A DNA stretch of 64,000 nt from Limnohabitans sp. 63ED37-2 (lineage in GTDB: Bacteria > Pseudomonadota > Gammaproteobacteria > Burkholderiales > Burkholderiaceae_C): the NCBI RefSeq assembly GCF_001412535.1, contig NZ_CP011774.1, positions 801,501-865,500 on the forward strand. The letters run 5' to 3'. This document shows, one piece after another, positions 1 through 7,970 of the stretch (the stretch's first letter is position 1; each line of letters opens with the position of its first letter). Position numbers and translations under genes: made by a program. A model generated the notes under the pieces. It was not told where the DNA came from and ran no database searches. It saw nothing but the letters and a program-made list of their open reading frames with translations.

Positions 1-2
1 AC

Positions 3-1310
3 CCTTGGGCTTTTGCCCGCGCCACGGGTGGCGACTTCATCTTGCGCATCGAAGACACGGATCTTGACCGCTCCACACAAGCGTCTGTGGACGTGATCAT
101 CGAAGGCATGGCTTGGCTGGAACTGAACCACGACGAAGGCCCGTTCTACCAAATGCAACGCATGGACCGCTACAAGGCTGTGCTGGCCGATTTGATTGCC
201 GCGGGTCATGTTTACCCTTGCTACATGAGCATGGAAGAGCTGGACGCTTTGCGTGAGCGCCAAATGGCCAACAAGGAAAAACCCCGTTACAACGGCACCT
301 GGCGTCCGGCAGAAGGCAAAACGCTGCCCGCGATCCCCGAAGGTGTGAAGCCCGTGCTGCGCTTCAAGAACCCGATCGGCGGCGTGGTGGCTTGGGACGA
401 CAAGGTCAAAGGTCGCATCGAGATCAGCAACGACGAGCTCGATGACTTGGTGATCGCGCGCCCCGACGGCACGCCCACCTACAACTTCTGCGTGGTGGTG
501 GACGACATCGACATGCAGATCACGCATGTGATCCGGGGTGACGACCATGTGAACAACACGCCGCGCCAGATCAACATCTTCAAAGCCTTGGGCAAAGAAC
601 CGCCCGTGTACGCCCATTTGCCCACCGTGCTCAACGAGCAGGGTGAGAAGATGAGCAAGCGCAACGGCGCCAAGGCTGTGACGGCGTACCGCGACGAAGG
701 CTATCTGCCCGACGCCATGGTCAACTACTTGGCGCGTCTGGGTTGGAGCCACGGCGACGATGAAATTTTCAGCCGTGCGCAATTCCTGGAGTGGTTCAAC
801 TTGGACCATTTGGGCCGCAGCGCCGCGCAGTTTGACGAAGCCAAGCTCAAGTGGGTCAATGCCCAGCACCTCAAGGCCATGGACGATGGTTCATTGGCGC
901 AGCATGTTCAGCCCTTCCTGGCCAAATTGGGTGTGGTGGCCGACGAGCGTTTGTCCAGCATTTGTGGCTTGTTCAAAGACCGCTGTGACACGCTGGTGGT
1001 GTTGGCCCAATGGATCTCGGCCTTCTATCTGGACGTGGTGCCCAACGCAGAAGAAAAAGCCCAGCACGTCACCGAAGCGGTCAAGCCTGCTTTGGCGGTG
1101 TTGGCGGGTAAGTTGGCCGTGTGCGCGTGGGACAAGGCATCGATCGCAGCTGCGATCAAGGAAACTTTGGCCGAAACCGGCTTCAAGATGCCGCAAATTG
1201 CCATGCCCGTTCGGGTGTTGGTGATGGGCACGGCGCAGACACCATCGCTCGATGCCGTGCTCTCATTGAGTCAAAGAGAAAAAATTCTGCAGCGCTTGAA
1301 AAACGCTTGA
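3..1310 (+). CDS. gltX: Glutamyl-tRNA synthetase, 5' end outside window
   Basis: Class I aminoacyl-tRNA synthetase that charges tRNA-Glu with glutamate in the cytoplasm. The frame is open from the first bases of the window and reads WAFARATGGDFILRIEDTD, the conserved stretch just after the HIGH motif, so only about the first 30 residues (with HIGH) lie outside. The class I signature KMSKR is at about 648-662. The visible 435 residues match a family length near 465. A TTG at 42 could be mistaken for a start, but conserved sequence precedes it. The gene is followed by a tRNA cluster that includes its own substrate, tRNA-Glu, and the tRNA promoter overlaps its 3' end. Confidence 0.96.
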   Translation, partial: PWAFARATGGDFILRIEDTDLDRSTQASVDVIIEGMAWLELNHDEGPFYQMQRMDRYKAVLADLIAAGHVYPCYMSMEELDALRERQMANKEKPRYNGTWRPAEGKTLPAIPEGVKPVLRFKNPIGGVVAWDDKVKGRIEISNDELDDLVIARPDGTPTYNFCVVVDDIDMQITHVIRGDDHVNNTPRQINIFKALGKEPPVYAHLPTVLNEQGEKMSKRNGAKAVTAYRDEGYLPDAMVNYLARLGWSHGDDEIFSRAQFLEWFNLDHLGRSAAQFDEAKLKWVNAQHLKAMDDGSLAQHVQPFLAKLGVVADERLSSICGLFKDRCDTLVVLAQWISAFYLDVVPNAEEKAQHVTEAVKPALAVLAGKLAVCAWDKASIAAAIKETLAETGFKMPQIAMPVRVLVMGTAQTPSLDAVLSLSQREKILQRLKNA

Positions 1311-1325
1311 ATTTCTGTCTATAAT
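1296..1325 (+). promoter_or_regulatory. Candidate sigma-70 promoter of the tRNA cluster
   Basis: TTGAAA (1296-1301) and a perfect TATAAT (1320-1325) are separated by 18 bp. The -35 lies within the last codons of gltX. The predicted start is about 55 bp before tRNA-Ala. This is sequence resemblance only. Confidence 0.6.
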
Positions 1326-1385
1326 TCAAGTCTCGGCACCAACGAGGCATAACGATCAAGCAGCAACGCTGAACGTTGTACCAAA

Positions 1386-1461
<76 letters not shown>

Positions 1462-1514
1462 AAGTGTTGAGAACGTTCGCAAGAACACGATTCGAAAGAA
1501 TCAGTCCAGGTTAT

Positions 1515-1590
1515 GACCCTATCGTCTAGAGGCCTAGGACATCACCCTTTCACGGTGAGTACCGGGGTTCGAATCCCCGTAGGGTCGCCA
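1515..1590 (+). tRNA. tRNA-Glu (TTC)
   Basis: 76 nt with encoded CCA. Acceptor arms GACCCTA/TAGGGTC pair fully. The anticodon stem TCACC/GGTGA encloses CTTTCAC, giving anticodon TTC. It is the substrate of the synthetase encoded just upstream. Confidence 0.97.
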
Positions 1591-1647
1591 AGTTTTGTAG
1601 CACTTGGTCAGTTTGCATCAGCACTCTGACAAAAGTTACAGCTACCA

Positions 1648-1724
1648 GGAGTGGTAGTTCAGTTGGTTAGAATACCGGCCTGTCACGCCGGGGGTCGCGG
1701 GTTCGAGTCCCGTCCACTCCGCCA
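1648..1724 (+). tRNA. tRNA-Asp (GTC)
   Basis: 77 nt with encoded CCA. Acceptor arms GGAGTGG/CCACTCC pair fully. The anticodon stem CCGGC/GCCGG encloses CTGTCAC, giving anticodon GTC. It is last in the cluster and is followed at once by a terminator. Confidence 0.97.
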
Positions 1725-1730
1725 AAATGA

Positions 1731-1764
1731 AAAGCCTAAGTAGTTTTCTACTTAGGCTTTTTTG
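1731..1764 (+). terminator. Rho-independent terminator of the tRNA cluster
   Basis: A perfect 13-bp stem (AAAGCCTAAGTAG with its complement) closes a TTTT loop (1744-1747), and the descending arm runs into a T tract. It lies 7 bp after tRNA-Asp. Confidence 0.9.
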
Positions 1765-1897
1765 TTTATGGCACCGTTTGAACAACCCTTGCTGGTGCTG
1801 AATAAAAGGCGTTTCTCAGCCAGACTCAATGAGGGCTGGACGAGGTGAACACACTTGCAGTAAGCTCCAAGGTTTTCCCGATAACTCCTTGTCAGTC

Positions 1898-2359
1898 ATG
1901 GACAGTTTGCTTCCCGCTATTCCAGCCAAACGCTACTTCACCATCGGTGAGGTGGGCGAGCTGTGTGGCGTCAAGCCTCACGTCTTGCGCTATTGGGAGC
2001 AAGAGTTCACGCAACTGCGTCCGGTCAAGCGTCGGGGTAACCGCCGTTATTACCAACGACACGAAGTGATGATGATCCGCAGAATACGCGGCCTCTTGTA
2101 TGACCAAGGCTTCACCATCAGTGGCGCCCGCAACAAGTTGATGGAGTTGACCCAAAGCGATCGCCAGCTCATGCGCTCGGGTGCGTTTTTGGATGAAATG
2201 CTGGAGGACAACAGCGCGGAGATGGATGCCTCTGGAGATTTGTCACAAGAAGATGAAGCCAGTGACCTGGAAAGCCCTCGGACCTCTCTGACCGGTCTGG
2301 GATCTGACTTGACGGTGTATCAAGAGCTTTTGCAAATTCGCGCACTGCTGACGGTCTAA
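1898..2359 (+). CDS. MerR-family transcriptional regulator
   Basis: A 153-aa DNA-binding protein. Residues about 10-80 form a MerR winged helix-turn-helix (FTIGEVGELCGVKPHVLRYW, then the RRRGNRRYY wing). The rest is an acidic tail with no metal-binding cysteines, so the effector is unknown. I chose the ATG at 1898 because the open frame further upstream is not MerR-like. Proteins of this type usually follow pheT-ihfA and precede a tRNA-Pro in Burkholderiales. Here the tRNA-Pro is kept, but the upstream neighbour is the gltX/tRNA block, which suggests a rearrangement. Function beyond DNA binding is not established. Confidence 0.85.
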   Translation: MDSLLPAIPAKRYFTIGEVGELCGVKPHVLRYWEQEFTQLRPVKRRGNRRYYQRHEVMMIRRIRGLLYDQGFTISGARNKLMELTQSDRQLMRSGAFLDEMLEDNSAEMDASGDLSQEDEASDLESPRTSLTGLGSDLTVYQELLQIRALLTV

Positions 2360-2377
2360 ACGGCCCTGGATTCAGGC

Positions 2378-2383
2378 TATAAT
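2378..2383 (+). promoter_or_regulatory. Candidate -10 box for tRNA-Pro
   Basis: A perfect TATAAT lies 12 bp before the tRNA-Pro 5' end and 18 bp after the regulator stop. I see no convincing -35 at the usual spacing, so this is only a partial promoter assignment. Confidence 0.4.
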
Positions 2384-2394
2384 TCAGGTCTTGT

Positions 2395-2471
2395 CGGCGT
2401 GTAGCGCAGCCTGGTAGCGCACTTGCATGGGGTGCAAGGGGTCGCGAGTTCGAATCCCGCCACGCCGACCA
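2395..2471 (+). tRNA. tRNA-Pro (GGG)
   Basis: 77 nt with encoded CCA. Acceptor arms CGGCGTG/CACGCCG pair fully. The anticodon stem CTTGC/GCAAG encloses ATGGGGT, giving anticodon GGG. I saw no partial repeat of its 3' end nearby that would mark an integration site. Confidence 0.97.
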
Positions 2472-2585
2472 TTTATGACCAATGAAATCAACGGGTTACG
2501 CCTCATAAGGGTGTGACCCGTTTTTCTTTGTGCGTCAGCCCCGAGGGTGTTGGCGTGTTCCTGTCCACACCTCCCAAGTGAACCC

Positions 2586-2954
2586 ATGACCAGACCCGTA
2601 CTTGCCGAATCGGCCATCCATCCGGCCATCCGCCAACGCATTGCTGAACACCATTTAGCGGTGATCCAGCGGGTGCAAAGCGCCGTGGCCCAGCATGCTG
2701 TTGTGGTGGTGGGTTTGTCGGGCAATCCGTTTGTTGGCAAGGCCCGCAAGGCGCTGGCCGCGGCAGGTGTGGCGCACGAGTACATTGAATTTGGCAGCTA
2801 TTTTTCGCAATGGCGTTTGCGCAATACCCTGAAAATGTGGACCGGTTGGCCCACTTTCCCGATGGTCTTTGTGCGCGGTACCTTGGTCGGTGGCGCCGAT
2901 GACCTGCGCCGCTTGATCGACAGCGGCGAACTGCAGAAACTTCTCCAAGCCTGA
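2586..2954 (+). CDS. Glutaredoxin-fold protein lacking active-site cysteine
   Basis: A 122-aa protein that follows a monothiol-glutaredoxin pattern: an amphipathic N-terminal helix, a strand VVVVGLSGNPF, then WPTFPMVFVRGTLVGGADDL, which matches the cis-proline and the glycine-rich glutathione-binding region. Where glutaredoxins have CGFS or CPYC, this one reads NPFVGKARKAL, and there is no cysteine anywhere in the 122 residues. It is therefore unlikely to carry out thiol exchange or to hold an iron-sulfur cluster in the usual way. The ATG at 2586 was preferred because upstream codons are outside the fold. The next gene starts 5 bp later, so the two are probably co-transcribed. Confidence 0.75.
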   Translation: MTRPVLAESAIHPAIRQRIAEHHLAVIQRVQSAVAQHAVVVVGLSGNPFVGKARKALAAAGVAHEYIEFGSYFSQWRLRNTLKMWTGWPTFPMVFVRGTLVGGADDLRRLIDSGELQKLLQA

Positions 2955-2959
2955 AGTCC

Positions 2960-3325
2960 ATGGCGTCCAGCCCAAAACCCAATTCAAAACCCGAGTGCTG
3001 GCGCACCGAGGTGGGCGATGCGGTGGCCGTGCTCAACATACCCGGAGCACTCAAACGCGCACGCACGTTTGACATCGATGTGAGCCTGCTGGTGCGTGTG
3101 CCCGAAGACAACGCCGAGGCTTGGCACGCATTGACCCTGGAGATCGACGGAAAGCAGCAGTGGCACAGAAGCATCGCCAGCCATTGTCCGGGCCAAACCG
3201 ATGGGCTCGATTACCACTGCCGCGTGGTGCTTGAAGCCGGTCCGGCCCTGCGCATCCGCGCTGTGGCAGGCACCCGGGGTTCGGTGGTGCAGCGCCTGCA
3301 AATTGAAGCCCGCGAAGATCTCTAG
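2960..3325 (+). CDS. Hypothetical protein
   Basis: 121 aa, soluble, no signal peptide or membrane segment. Alternating hydrophobic residues (FDIDVSLLVRVP, HCRVVLEAG, LRIRAVAGT) suggest a mostly beta-strand domain. It begins 5 bp after the cysteine-free glutaredoxin-like gene and converges with the oxidoreductase gene on the other strand, with only 2 bp between the stops. I do not recognise the family, and only the neighbour gives a functional hint. Confidence 0.6.
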   Translation: MASSPKPNSKPECWRTEVGDAVAVLNIPGALKRARTFDIDVSLLVRVPEDNAEAWHALTLEIDGKQQWHRSIASHCPGQTDGLDYHCRVVLEAGPALRIRAVAGTRGSVVQRLQIEAREDL

Positions 3326-3327
3326 CT

Positions 3328-4497
3328 TCAGCCGATCACCGCCAACTCGCGAAGGGGGCGGTTTTGCGCCAGGCGCTCAAAGCCCAGCTCATCCACCGCA
3401 ATGGTTTTTGCTTGGCCCAGCAGCATCCACTCGGCCAGCGCCAAACCAGCACCAGCCGCATGCTGCATGCCGTGGCCTGAAAACCCGTTGATGAAATACA
3501 GGTTGCCCAGCTCCGGGTGTGGGCCGATCACGGCGTTGTGATCAAAGGTGTTCATCTCGTAGTAACCCGCCCACGCACGCTCCACACGCAAAGCCGCCAG
3601 CGCCGGAATGCGGTGTGCAAGGGACGCCCATTGTTCGTCGTTCCATTCCGACCAATCGGGCTCCAGCGGCAGGCCGGGCGCGGTGTGCAAAGGCTCTGCG
3701 CCGCTGATCAAAAACCGGCCCTCGGGCCGCAGCCACCAGCCGCTCGGGTCGATCAGCAAGGGGCATTGCGGCAGCGGCTCGGGGCAAGACAGCACAAACA
3801 CCGTGCGCCGTGCCGCCTCGATGGGCAGTTGCACCCCAGCCATGGCAGCTACCTCACCGGCCCAAGGTCCTGCGGCATTGACCACTTGACCGCAGGGCAA
3901 GCTGCCGCCACTGGCCAACCGCACCGTGCTGATGTGCGTGGCGCTGTGGTCCAGGCCCACCACCCGGTCGTGCAGGCGCTGCACGCCTTGCGCCATGGCT
4001 TTTTTTAAGAAGGCTTGATGCAGGGCCGGGCCGTCAAACCATCCTTCACCGCTCAGGCCCAGACTGCCCAGGGCCACATCGTCCACGTTCAGCCAGGGGT
4101 AGCGCTGGCGCAGTTCATCAGGCCCCAGCAAGGCCACATCGGCCCCGACCTGTTTTTGGATTTGGTGTGCGGTATGCAGAGCTGACGTTTGCCCGGGCTG
4201 GGCCAGGTACAAATAGCCGGGCTCCTGCAAGCCCAAGGCCACAGGGTGGTCGGGCAGACCCAGGTGCTGCTCGGCCTCGCGCAAAAACGCGATGCCGAAT
4301 TGGCTCAGACGGATGTTCACCGGGCAGGTGAACTGCTGGCGGATCGAGCTGGCCGACAGCGATGAAGAGGCTTTTTCGTAACGCGTGTCTGATTCGATCA
4401 GAGTGACGCGCAAGCCCGGCTGCAAGCGGGTCAACCAATAGGCCGTGGCCGCGCCCATCACGCCGCTGCCCACGATCACCACATCGGTATGGTTCAT
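3328..4497 (-). CDS. FAD-dependent amine/amino-acid oxidase (DAO family)
   Basis: A 389-aa flavoenzyme of the DAO superfamily (sarcosine oxidase, glycine oxidase, D-amino-acid dehydrogenase relatives). The N-terminal dinucleotide fold reads VIVGSGVMGAATAYWL (about residues 6-21). The C-terminal FAD-contact region includes the glycine-rich FINGFSGHGMQHA. It is the last gene of a minus-strand operon, and its ATG overlaps the stop of the upstream cyclodeaminase gene (ATGA), implying coupled translation. A longer upstream frame exists but precedes the fold. An imine made by this oxidase could be the substrate of the partner reductase; this pairing is inferred, and the substrate is unknown. Confidence 0.85.
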   Translation of the reverse strand: MNHTDVVIVGSGVMGAATAYWLTRLQPGLRVTLIESDTRYEKASSSLSASSIRQQFTCPVNIRLSQFGIAFLREAEQHLGLPDHPVALGLQEPGYLYLAQPGQTSALHTAHQIQKQVGADVALLGPDELRQRYPWLNVDDVALGSLGLSGEGWFDGPALHQAFLKKAMAQGVQRLHDRVVGLDHSATHISTVRLASGGSLPCGQVVNAAGPWAGEVAAMAGVQLPIEAARRTVFVLSCPEPLPQCPLLIDPSGWWLRPEGRFLISGAEPLHTAPGLPLEPDWSEWNDEQWASLAHRIPALAALRVERAWAGYYEMNTFDHNAVIGPHPELGNLYFINGFSGHGMQHAAGAGLALAEWMLLGQAKTIAVDELGFERLAQNRPLRELAVIG

Positions 4498-5417
4498 GGG
4501 CGAGCGCTTTCTGCCAAAGCCGCGCGGTACACCAGCCGTGCTGCCACGGTGTCTTCGACCGCTTGGCCCAATGATTTGAAAATGACCGTGGTGCCCGCAG
4601 GCGGCGGCGCCACACGCCCGCACAGCACCTCACCAATTTCGGCTGCGACCCGCGCACCCGAGAGCATCACGTCGCCCGATTCTTTTTCGGCCGCTTCGCG
4701 CTGGTCGGCCACCACCCAATGCTGCATGGCCGCGTCGTCCAGCTCGCGCCAAGTGGGGCGGGGAGCACCCACAGCCGCCACAAAAGCGCCGGGCTTGAGC
4801 CAAGCGCCTTGCAGCACCGGCTCGCTGGCATTGGTCACGGTGCAGACGATGTCGGCACCGCGCACGGCTTGTTCGGCGCTGGTGCAGGCCACACCGCCAA
4901 TGTCTTGTGCGCACTGCTGCGCGTTGGCCGGGTTGGGGCTCCACACCCGAATCCCGGACACCTCGCGCACGGCCCGCAGCATTTGCGCGTGGCTGCGGGC
5001 CAGCACACCGCTGCCCAGCATGGCCACCACCTGCGGGGTGCGTGGCACCAGGGCGTCGGCGGCCACGGCAGAGGCCGCTGCCGTGCGCATGGCCGTTATG
5101 GTGTTGCCCTCCATGACGGCCAGCGTCTGGCCTGTGGCCGGGTTCATCAGCACGATGGTGCTCAGCAGCGTGGGCAAGCCCTTTTGCGCATTGCCCGGCA
5201 CCAGCGTGATGAGCTTGGTGCTGAGCGCATCGCCCAGTTGTGCAGGCTTCAAAAACAGCAGGCCGTCGTTGGAGGCCTCGCCAATGGGCATGACCATGCG
5301 CAGCGGCTGCACCACTTGGCCCAGCGTCAAGGCGACCAGGGCTTCGTGCACGCCTTGCAGCAATTCGGGCACGCTCAGCAGTTGTTGTACGCGGGCTTCG
5401 TCAAAGTAATGAACCAT
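4494..5417 (-). CDS. Ornithine cyclodeaminase / mu-crystallin family protein
   Basis: A 307-aa protein of the family that includes ornithine cyclodeaminase, ketimine (pyrroline-2-carboxylate) reductase and alanine dehydrogenase-like enzymes. The NAD(P)-binding core VAMLGSGVLARSHAQML sits at about residue 130, followed by IRVWSPN and GADIVCTVTNASEPVL. The N-terminal part keeps the family's LTLGQVVQPLRM segment. It starts 40 bp after rraA and overlaps the oxidase gene by 4 bp. In this context a reduction of a cyclic or linear imine is more likely than true ornithine deamination, but this cannot be settled from sequence alone. Confidence 0.85.
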   Translation of the reverse strand: MVHYFDEARVQQLLSVPELLQGVHEALVALTLGQVVQPLRMVMPIGEASNDGLLFLKPAQLGDALSTKLITLVPGNAQKGLPTLLSTIVLMNPATGQTLAVMEGNTITAMRTAAASAVAADALVPRTPQVVAMLGSGVLARSHAQMLRAVREVSGIRVWSPNPANAQQCAQDIGGVACTSAEQAVRGADIVCTVTNASEPVLQGAWLKPGAFVAAVGAPRPTWRELDDAAMQHWVVADQREAAEKESGDVMLSGARVAAEIGEVLCGRVAPPPAGTTVIFKSLGQAVEDTVAARLVYRAALAESARP

Positions 5418-5457
5418 GGTGTTGCTCCTGATGGGCAGTCAAGCCGTTGGAAGTCTT

Positions 5458-6030
5458 TCAGGCAGTGCCGGGGCCTTTGGCATACAAGGCCGTGGCTGCA
5501 ACCACATCGGCCACCGAAATGTCGGCAGCGGTCAGGCCCTGCGGCAACATGATCACGCCATCTGCATCCGCCACAACATGGTGTCCCGGCAAAAAAGTCA
5601 TGCCCCCAAAGCTCACAGGCACATCCAACTCACCAGCGCCGGTCCGTTCGCCCCGTTTGGGCACGGTCCCCAGCGCTTTGACCCCCATGTCCATGCCATT
5701 GATCTCGTCGGCATCGCGGATCACGCCATGGATCACCAGGCCTGCCCACCCATGGCGTGAAGCGGCGGCGGCCATGACATCGCCAAACAAGGCCCGAGAC
5801 AAAGATCCACCCCCGTCGATGACCAGCACATGCCCATGGCCGGGCTGGGTGACGGTGTCACGCATCAGGCCAATGTCTTCGTGACAGCGCAGTGTGCGGA
5901 TGGGGCCGGTGAAGGCGCGACGCAAACCGTAGCTTTGAAAGGGCAATGCGCAGGCCAGGGCCGCATCGCAGGCGTCACACAGGTCGGTGGTCTTGGGGAC
6001 CGGTCCCAGCACCTCAGTCAATCTGTGCAC
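5458..6030 (-). CDS. RraA-family protein, likely 4-hydroxy-4-methyl-2-oxoglutarate-type aldolase
   Basis: A 190-aa RraA-like protein. The family core GHVLVIDGGGSLSRALFGD, then GWAGLVIHGVIRDADEI (about residues 100-115), is intact. Members are either RNase E regulators or class II pyruvate aldolases; the central RD pair and the catabolic context favour an aldolase or decarboxylase of a keto-diacid. The start is a GTG that overlaps the end of the Bug receptor gene by 17 bp. A coupled operon bug-rraA-cyclodeaminase-oxidase follows from the spacing. Confidence 0.8.
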   Translation of the reverse strand: MHRLTEVLGPVPKTTDLCDACDAALACALPFQSYGLRRAFTGPIRTLRCHEDIGLMRDTVTQPGHGHVLVIDGGGSLSRALFGDVMAAAASRHGWAGLVIHGVIRDADEINGMDMGVKALGTVPKRGERTGAGELDVPVSFGGMTFLPGHHVVADADGVIMLPQGLTAADISVADVVAATALYAKGPGTA

Positions 6031-6982
6031 CCGAGGCTTTGACCACCACGGCCCACTTGGCCAGGTCTCTTTTCAGCATGCCCGCAAACTCGGCAGGTTG
6101 GGTGATCAGCACATCGGCGCCCTGGCCGTTGAAGCGCTCGATCACCTCCTTGTTCTTGAGCACATCCTGCACATCTTGGTTGATGCGTCGCACGACCGCA
6201 GCCGGGGTTTTGGCTGGCGCAAACAGGCCAAACCAAGGCGACACATCAAACTCTTTGAAGCCCCCTTCGGCGATGGTGGGGATATTGGGGAAGTTGCCCG
6301 AGCGAACCGCACTGGTCACAGCGACTGGACGCAGCGTGCCGCTTTTGATGGCCCCCGACACCGATGGCAAACTGGTGAACACCATGTTGATTTGGCCGCC
6401 CATCAAGTCTTGCATGGCAGGCGCTGCACCCCGATAGGGAATGTGTTCGAGCTTGGTGTTGGCCGCGGCATTGAACATGACGCCCAACAAATGATTGACC
6501 GAGCCGTTGCCTGCAGAGCCAAACGTCAAGGGTGTGCGCTGGCCTTGTTCGGCCAGATCCTTGATGCTTTTGACCGTTGAGTCTGGGCGCACCACCAACA
6601 CAAAGGGCAGGGTCGCCAAGGTGGCCACAGGCTCGAAATCTTTCTCGGGGTCAAAAGGCAGTTTTTTGTACAAAGCCGCGTTGATGGCGTGTGAACCCGC
6701 ATAGCTCATCAGCAAAGTGTGGCCATCGGCAGCGGCCTGTGCCACATGTTCCATGCCCACATTGCCGCCAGCGCCTGCGCGGTTTTCAATCACCACTGCC
6801 TGGCCCCATTTTTCGCTCAGCTTCTGGCCCACGATGCGGGCCAGTGCGTCGGAGGCACCACCCGGGGTTTGTGGCACCACAATGCGCACCGGTTTCGACA
6901 AAAATTCCTGCGCCTGCGCAGCACCTTGAACCAGGCACAGCCCCACAGACAGGGCCAAAAACTTCCAACCACGATTGAACAT
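6014..6982 (-). CDS. Bug/TctC-family periplasmic solute receptor
   Basis: 322 aa. A cleavable signal peptide (hydrophobic stretch to about residue 24, ending AQAQ) precedes the Bug core: PVRIVVPQTPGGASDALAR, then NRAGAGGNVG. These receptors bind carboxylates in the periplasm and feed tripartite tricarboxylate transporters or sensor kinases. No TctA or TctB membrane gene is nearby, so it is an orphan receptor, which is common in Burkholderiales. The ATG at 6982 starts the signal peptide; the longer upstream frame is noise. It leads the minus-strand catabolic operon and is divergent from the TauD-type gene across 112 bp. Confidence 0.9.
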   Translation of the reverse strand: MFNRGWKFLALSVGLCLVQGAAQAQEFLSKPVRIVVPQTPGGASDALARIVGQKLSEKWGQAVVIENRAGAGGNVGMEHVAQAAADGHTLLMSYAGSHAINAALYKKLPFDPEKDFEPVATLATLPFVLVVRPDSTVKSIKDLAEQGQRTPLTFGSAGNGSVNHLLGVMFNAAANTKLEHIPYRGAAPAMQDLMGGQINMVFTSLPSVSGAIKSGTLRPVAVTSAVRSGNFPNIPTIAEGGFKEFDVSPWFGLFAPAKTPAAVVRRINQDVQDVLKNKEVIERFNGQGADVLITQPAEFAGMLKRDLAKWAVVVKASGAQID

Positions 6983-7094
6983 GTCAGCTCCAAAAAACAA
7001 GGGGGCCAGAATGACACGAAGCCCCGGCGGCGCTTGTCTCGCGGTGGACATGGCGGGCGGGGGTTTACCCAAGGGCCTGTGCAACAATGAAAAA

Positions 7095-7919
7095 ATGATC
7101 ATTCGACAAATCGCAGGCGCATTGGGCGCCGAGCTGCACGGGGTCGATTTGACCCAAGCCCTCACGCCCGATCTGCAACAGGCCATTCGCTCTGCCTTGC
7201 TGCAGCACCAAGTCATTTTTTTCCGTGACCAAGACCTCTCGCCCGAGCAATTCATGAGGTTCTCGCACACCCTGGGTCAGCCGGTTGAATACCCATTTGT
7301 CAAAGGCCTGGAGGGCTTTCCCTGTGTCATCGAAGTCAAGAAACTCGAGCACGAAAAAGTCAACTTTGGTGGGATTTGGCACTCCGATACCACCTACCTG
7401 GAGCGGCCGCCCAAGGGCTCCATGCTGCTGGCCAAAGAGGTGCCGCCCTATGGCGGTGACACCCTGTTTGCCAACCAGTACCTGGCCTGGGAAAGCTTGT
7501 CCGATACCATGAAGTCGCTGCTCGAAGGCCTGGTCGGCATCAGCAGCTCGGCCAAAGCCGATGTCTCCAAAACCCGCGAAGACCGCATCAAGAGTGACGG
7601 CAAAGACAGCGCCCCCAAGGAATACCTGGCCCACCACCCGCTGGTGCGCACACACCCCGAAACCGGACGCAAAGCGCTGTATGTCAATGTGGCCCACACC
7701 TCGGGCATTGTCGGCATGACAGATGCCGAAAGCACCCCCATCCTGAACTTCCTGTTTCAGCACCAGGTCAAGCCCGAATTCACCTGCCGCTTTGTTTGGC
7801 AACCCCATTCTCTGGCGGTGTGGGACAACCGCTGCACCCAGCACAACCCGGTCAACGATTACCACGGTTTTCGCCGGGTGATGCACCGCATCACCTTGGC
7901 CGGGGACCAACCCGTTTGA
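7095..7919 (+). CDS. TauD/TfdA-family 2-oxoglutarate dioxygenase
   Basis: A 274-aa Fe(II)/2-oxoglutarate-dependent dioxygenase. The metal triad appears as the HSD of GIWHSDTTYLE (about residues 94-96) and a distal histidine in VWDNRCTQHNP; the arginine that holds 2-oxoglutarate follows in HGFRRVMHR. Family members oxidise taurine, 2,4-D, alkyl sulfates and similar acids. The start at 7095 gives the usual IRQIAGALGAE beginning; upstream ATG codons would add unrelated residues that overlap the divergent Bug gene. The pairing with the Bug operon suggests a shared substrate, which is inference. Confidence 0.88.
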   Translation: MIIRQIAGALGAELHGVDLTQALTPDLQQAIRSALLQHQVIFFRDQDLSPEQFMRFSHTLGQPVEYPFVKGLEGFPCVIEVKKLEHEKVNFGGIWHSDTTYLERPPKGSMLLAKEVPPYGGDTLFANQYLAWESLSDTMKSLLEGLVGISSSAKADVSKTREDRIKSDGKDSAPKEYLAHHPLVRTHPETGRKALYVNVAHTSGIVGMTDAESTPILNFLFQHQVKPEFTCRFVWQPHSLAVWDNRCTQHNPVNDYHGFRRVMHRITLAGDQPV

Positions 7920-7970
7920 TAATGGCCGGGGCGGCCGATGGGGCCGCTTGTTGATCGACAGGGAGTGCGT

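Noticed and set aside
2395..2471. tRNA-Pro as an integration site of a genomic island
   Set aside because: No integrase gene and no repeat of the tRNA 3' end were seen nearby.
4489..5409. 306-aa plus-strand frame opposite the cyclodeaminase gene
   Set aside because: Ser/Thr/Ala-rich antisense frame without domain; the minus-strand protein has clear NAD-binding motifs.
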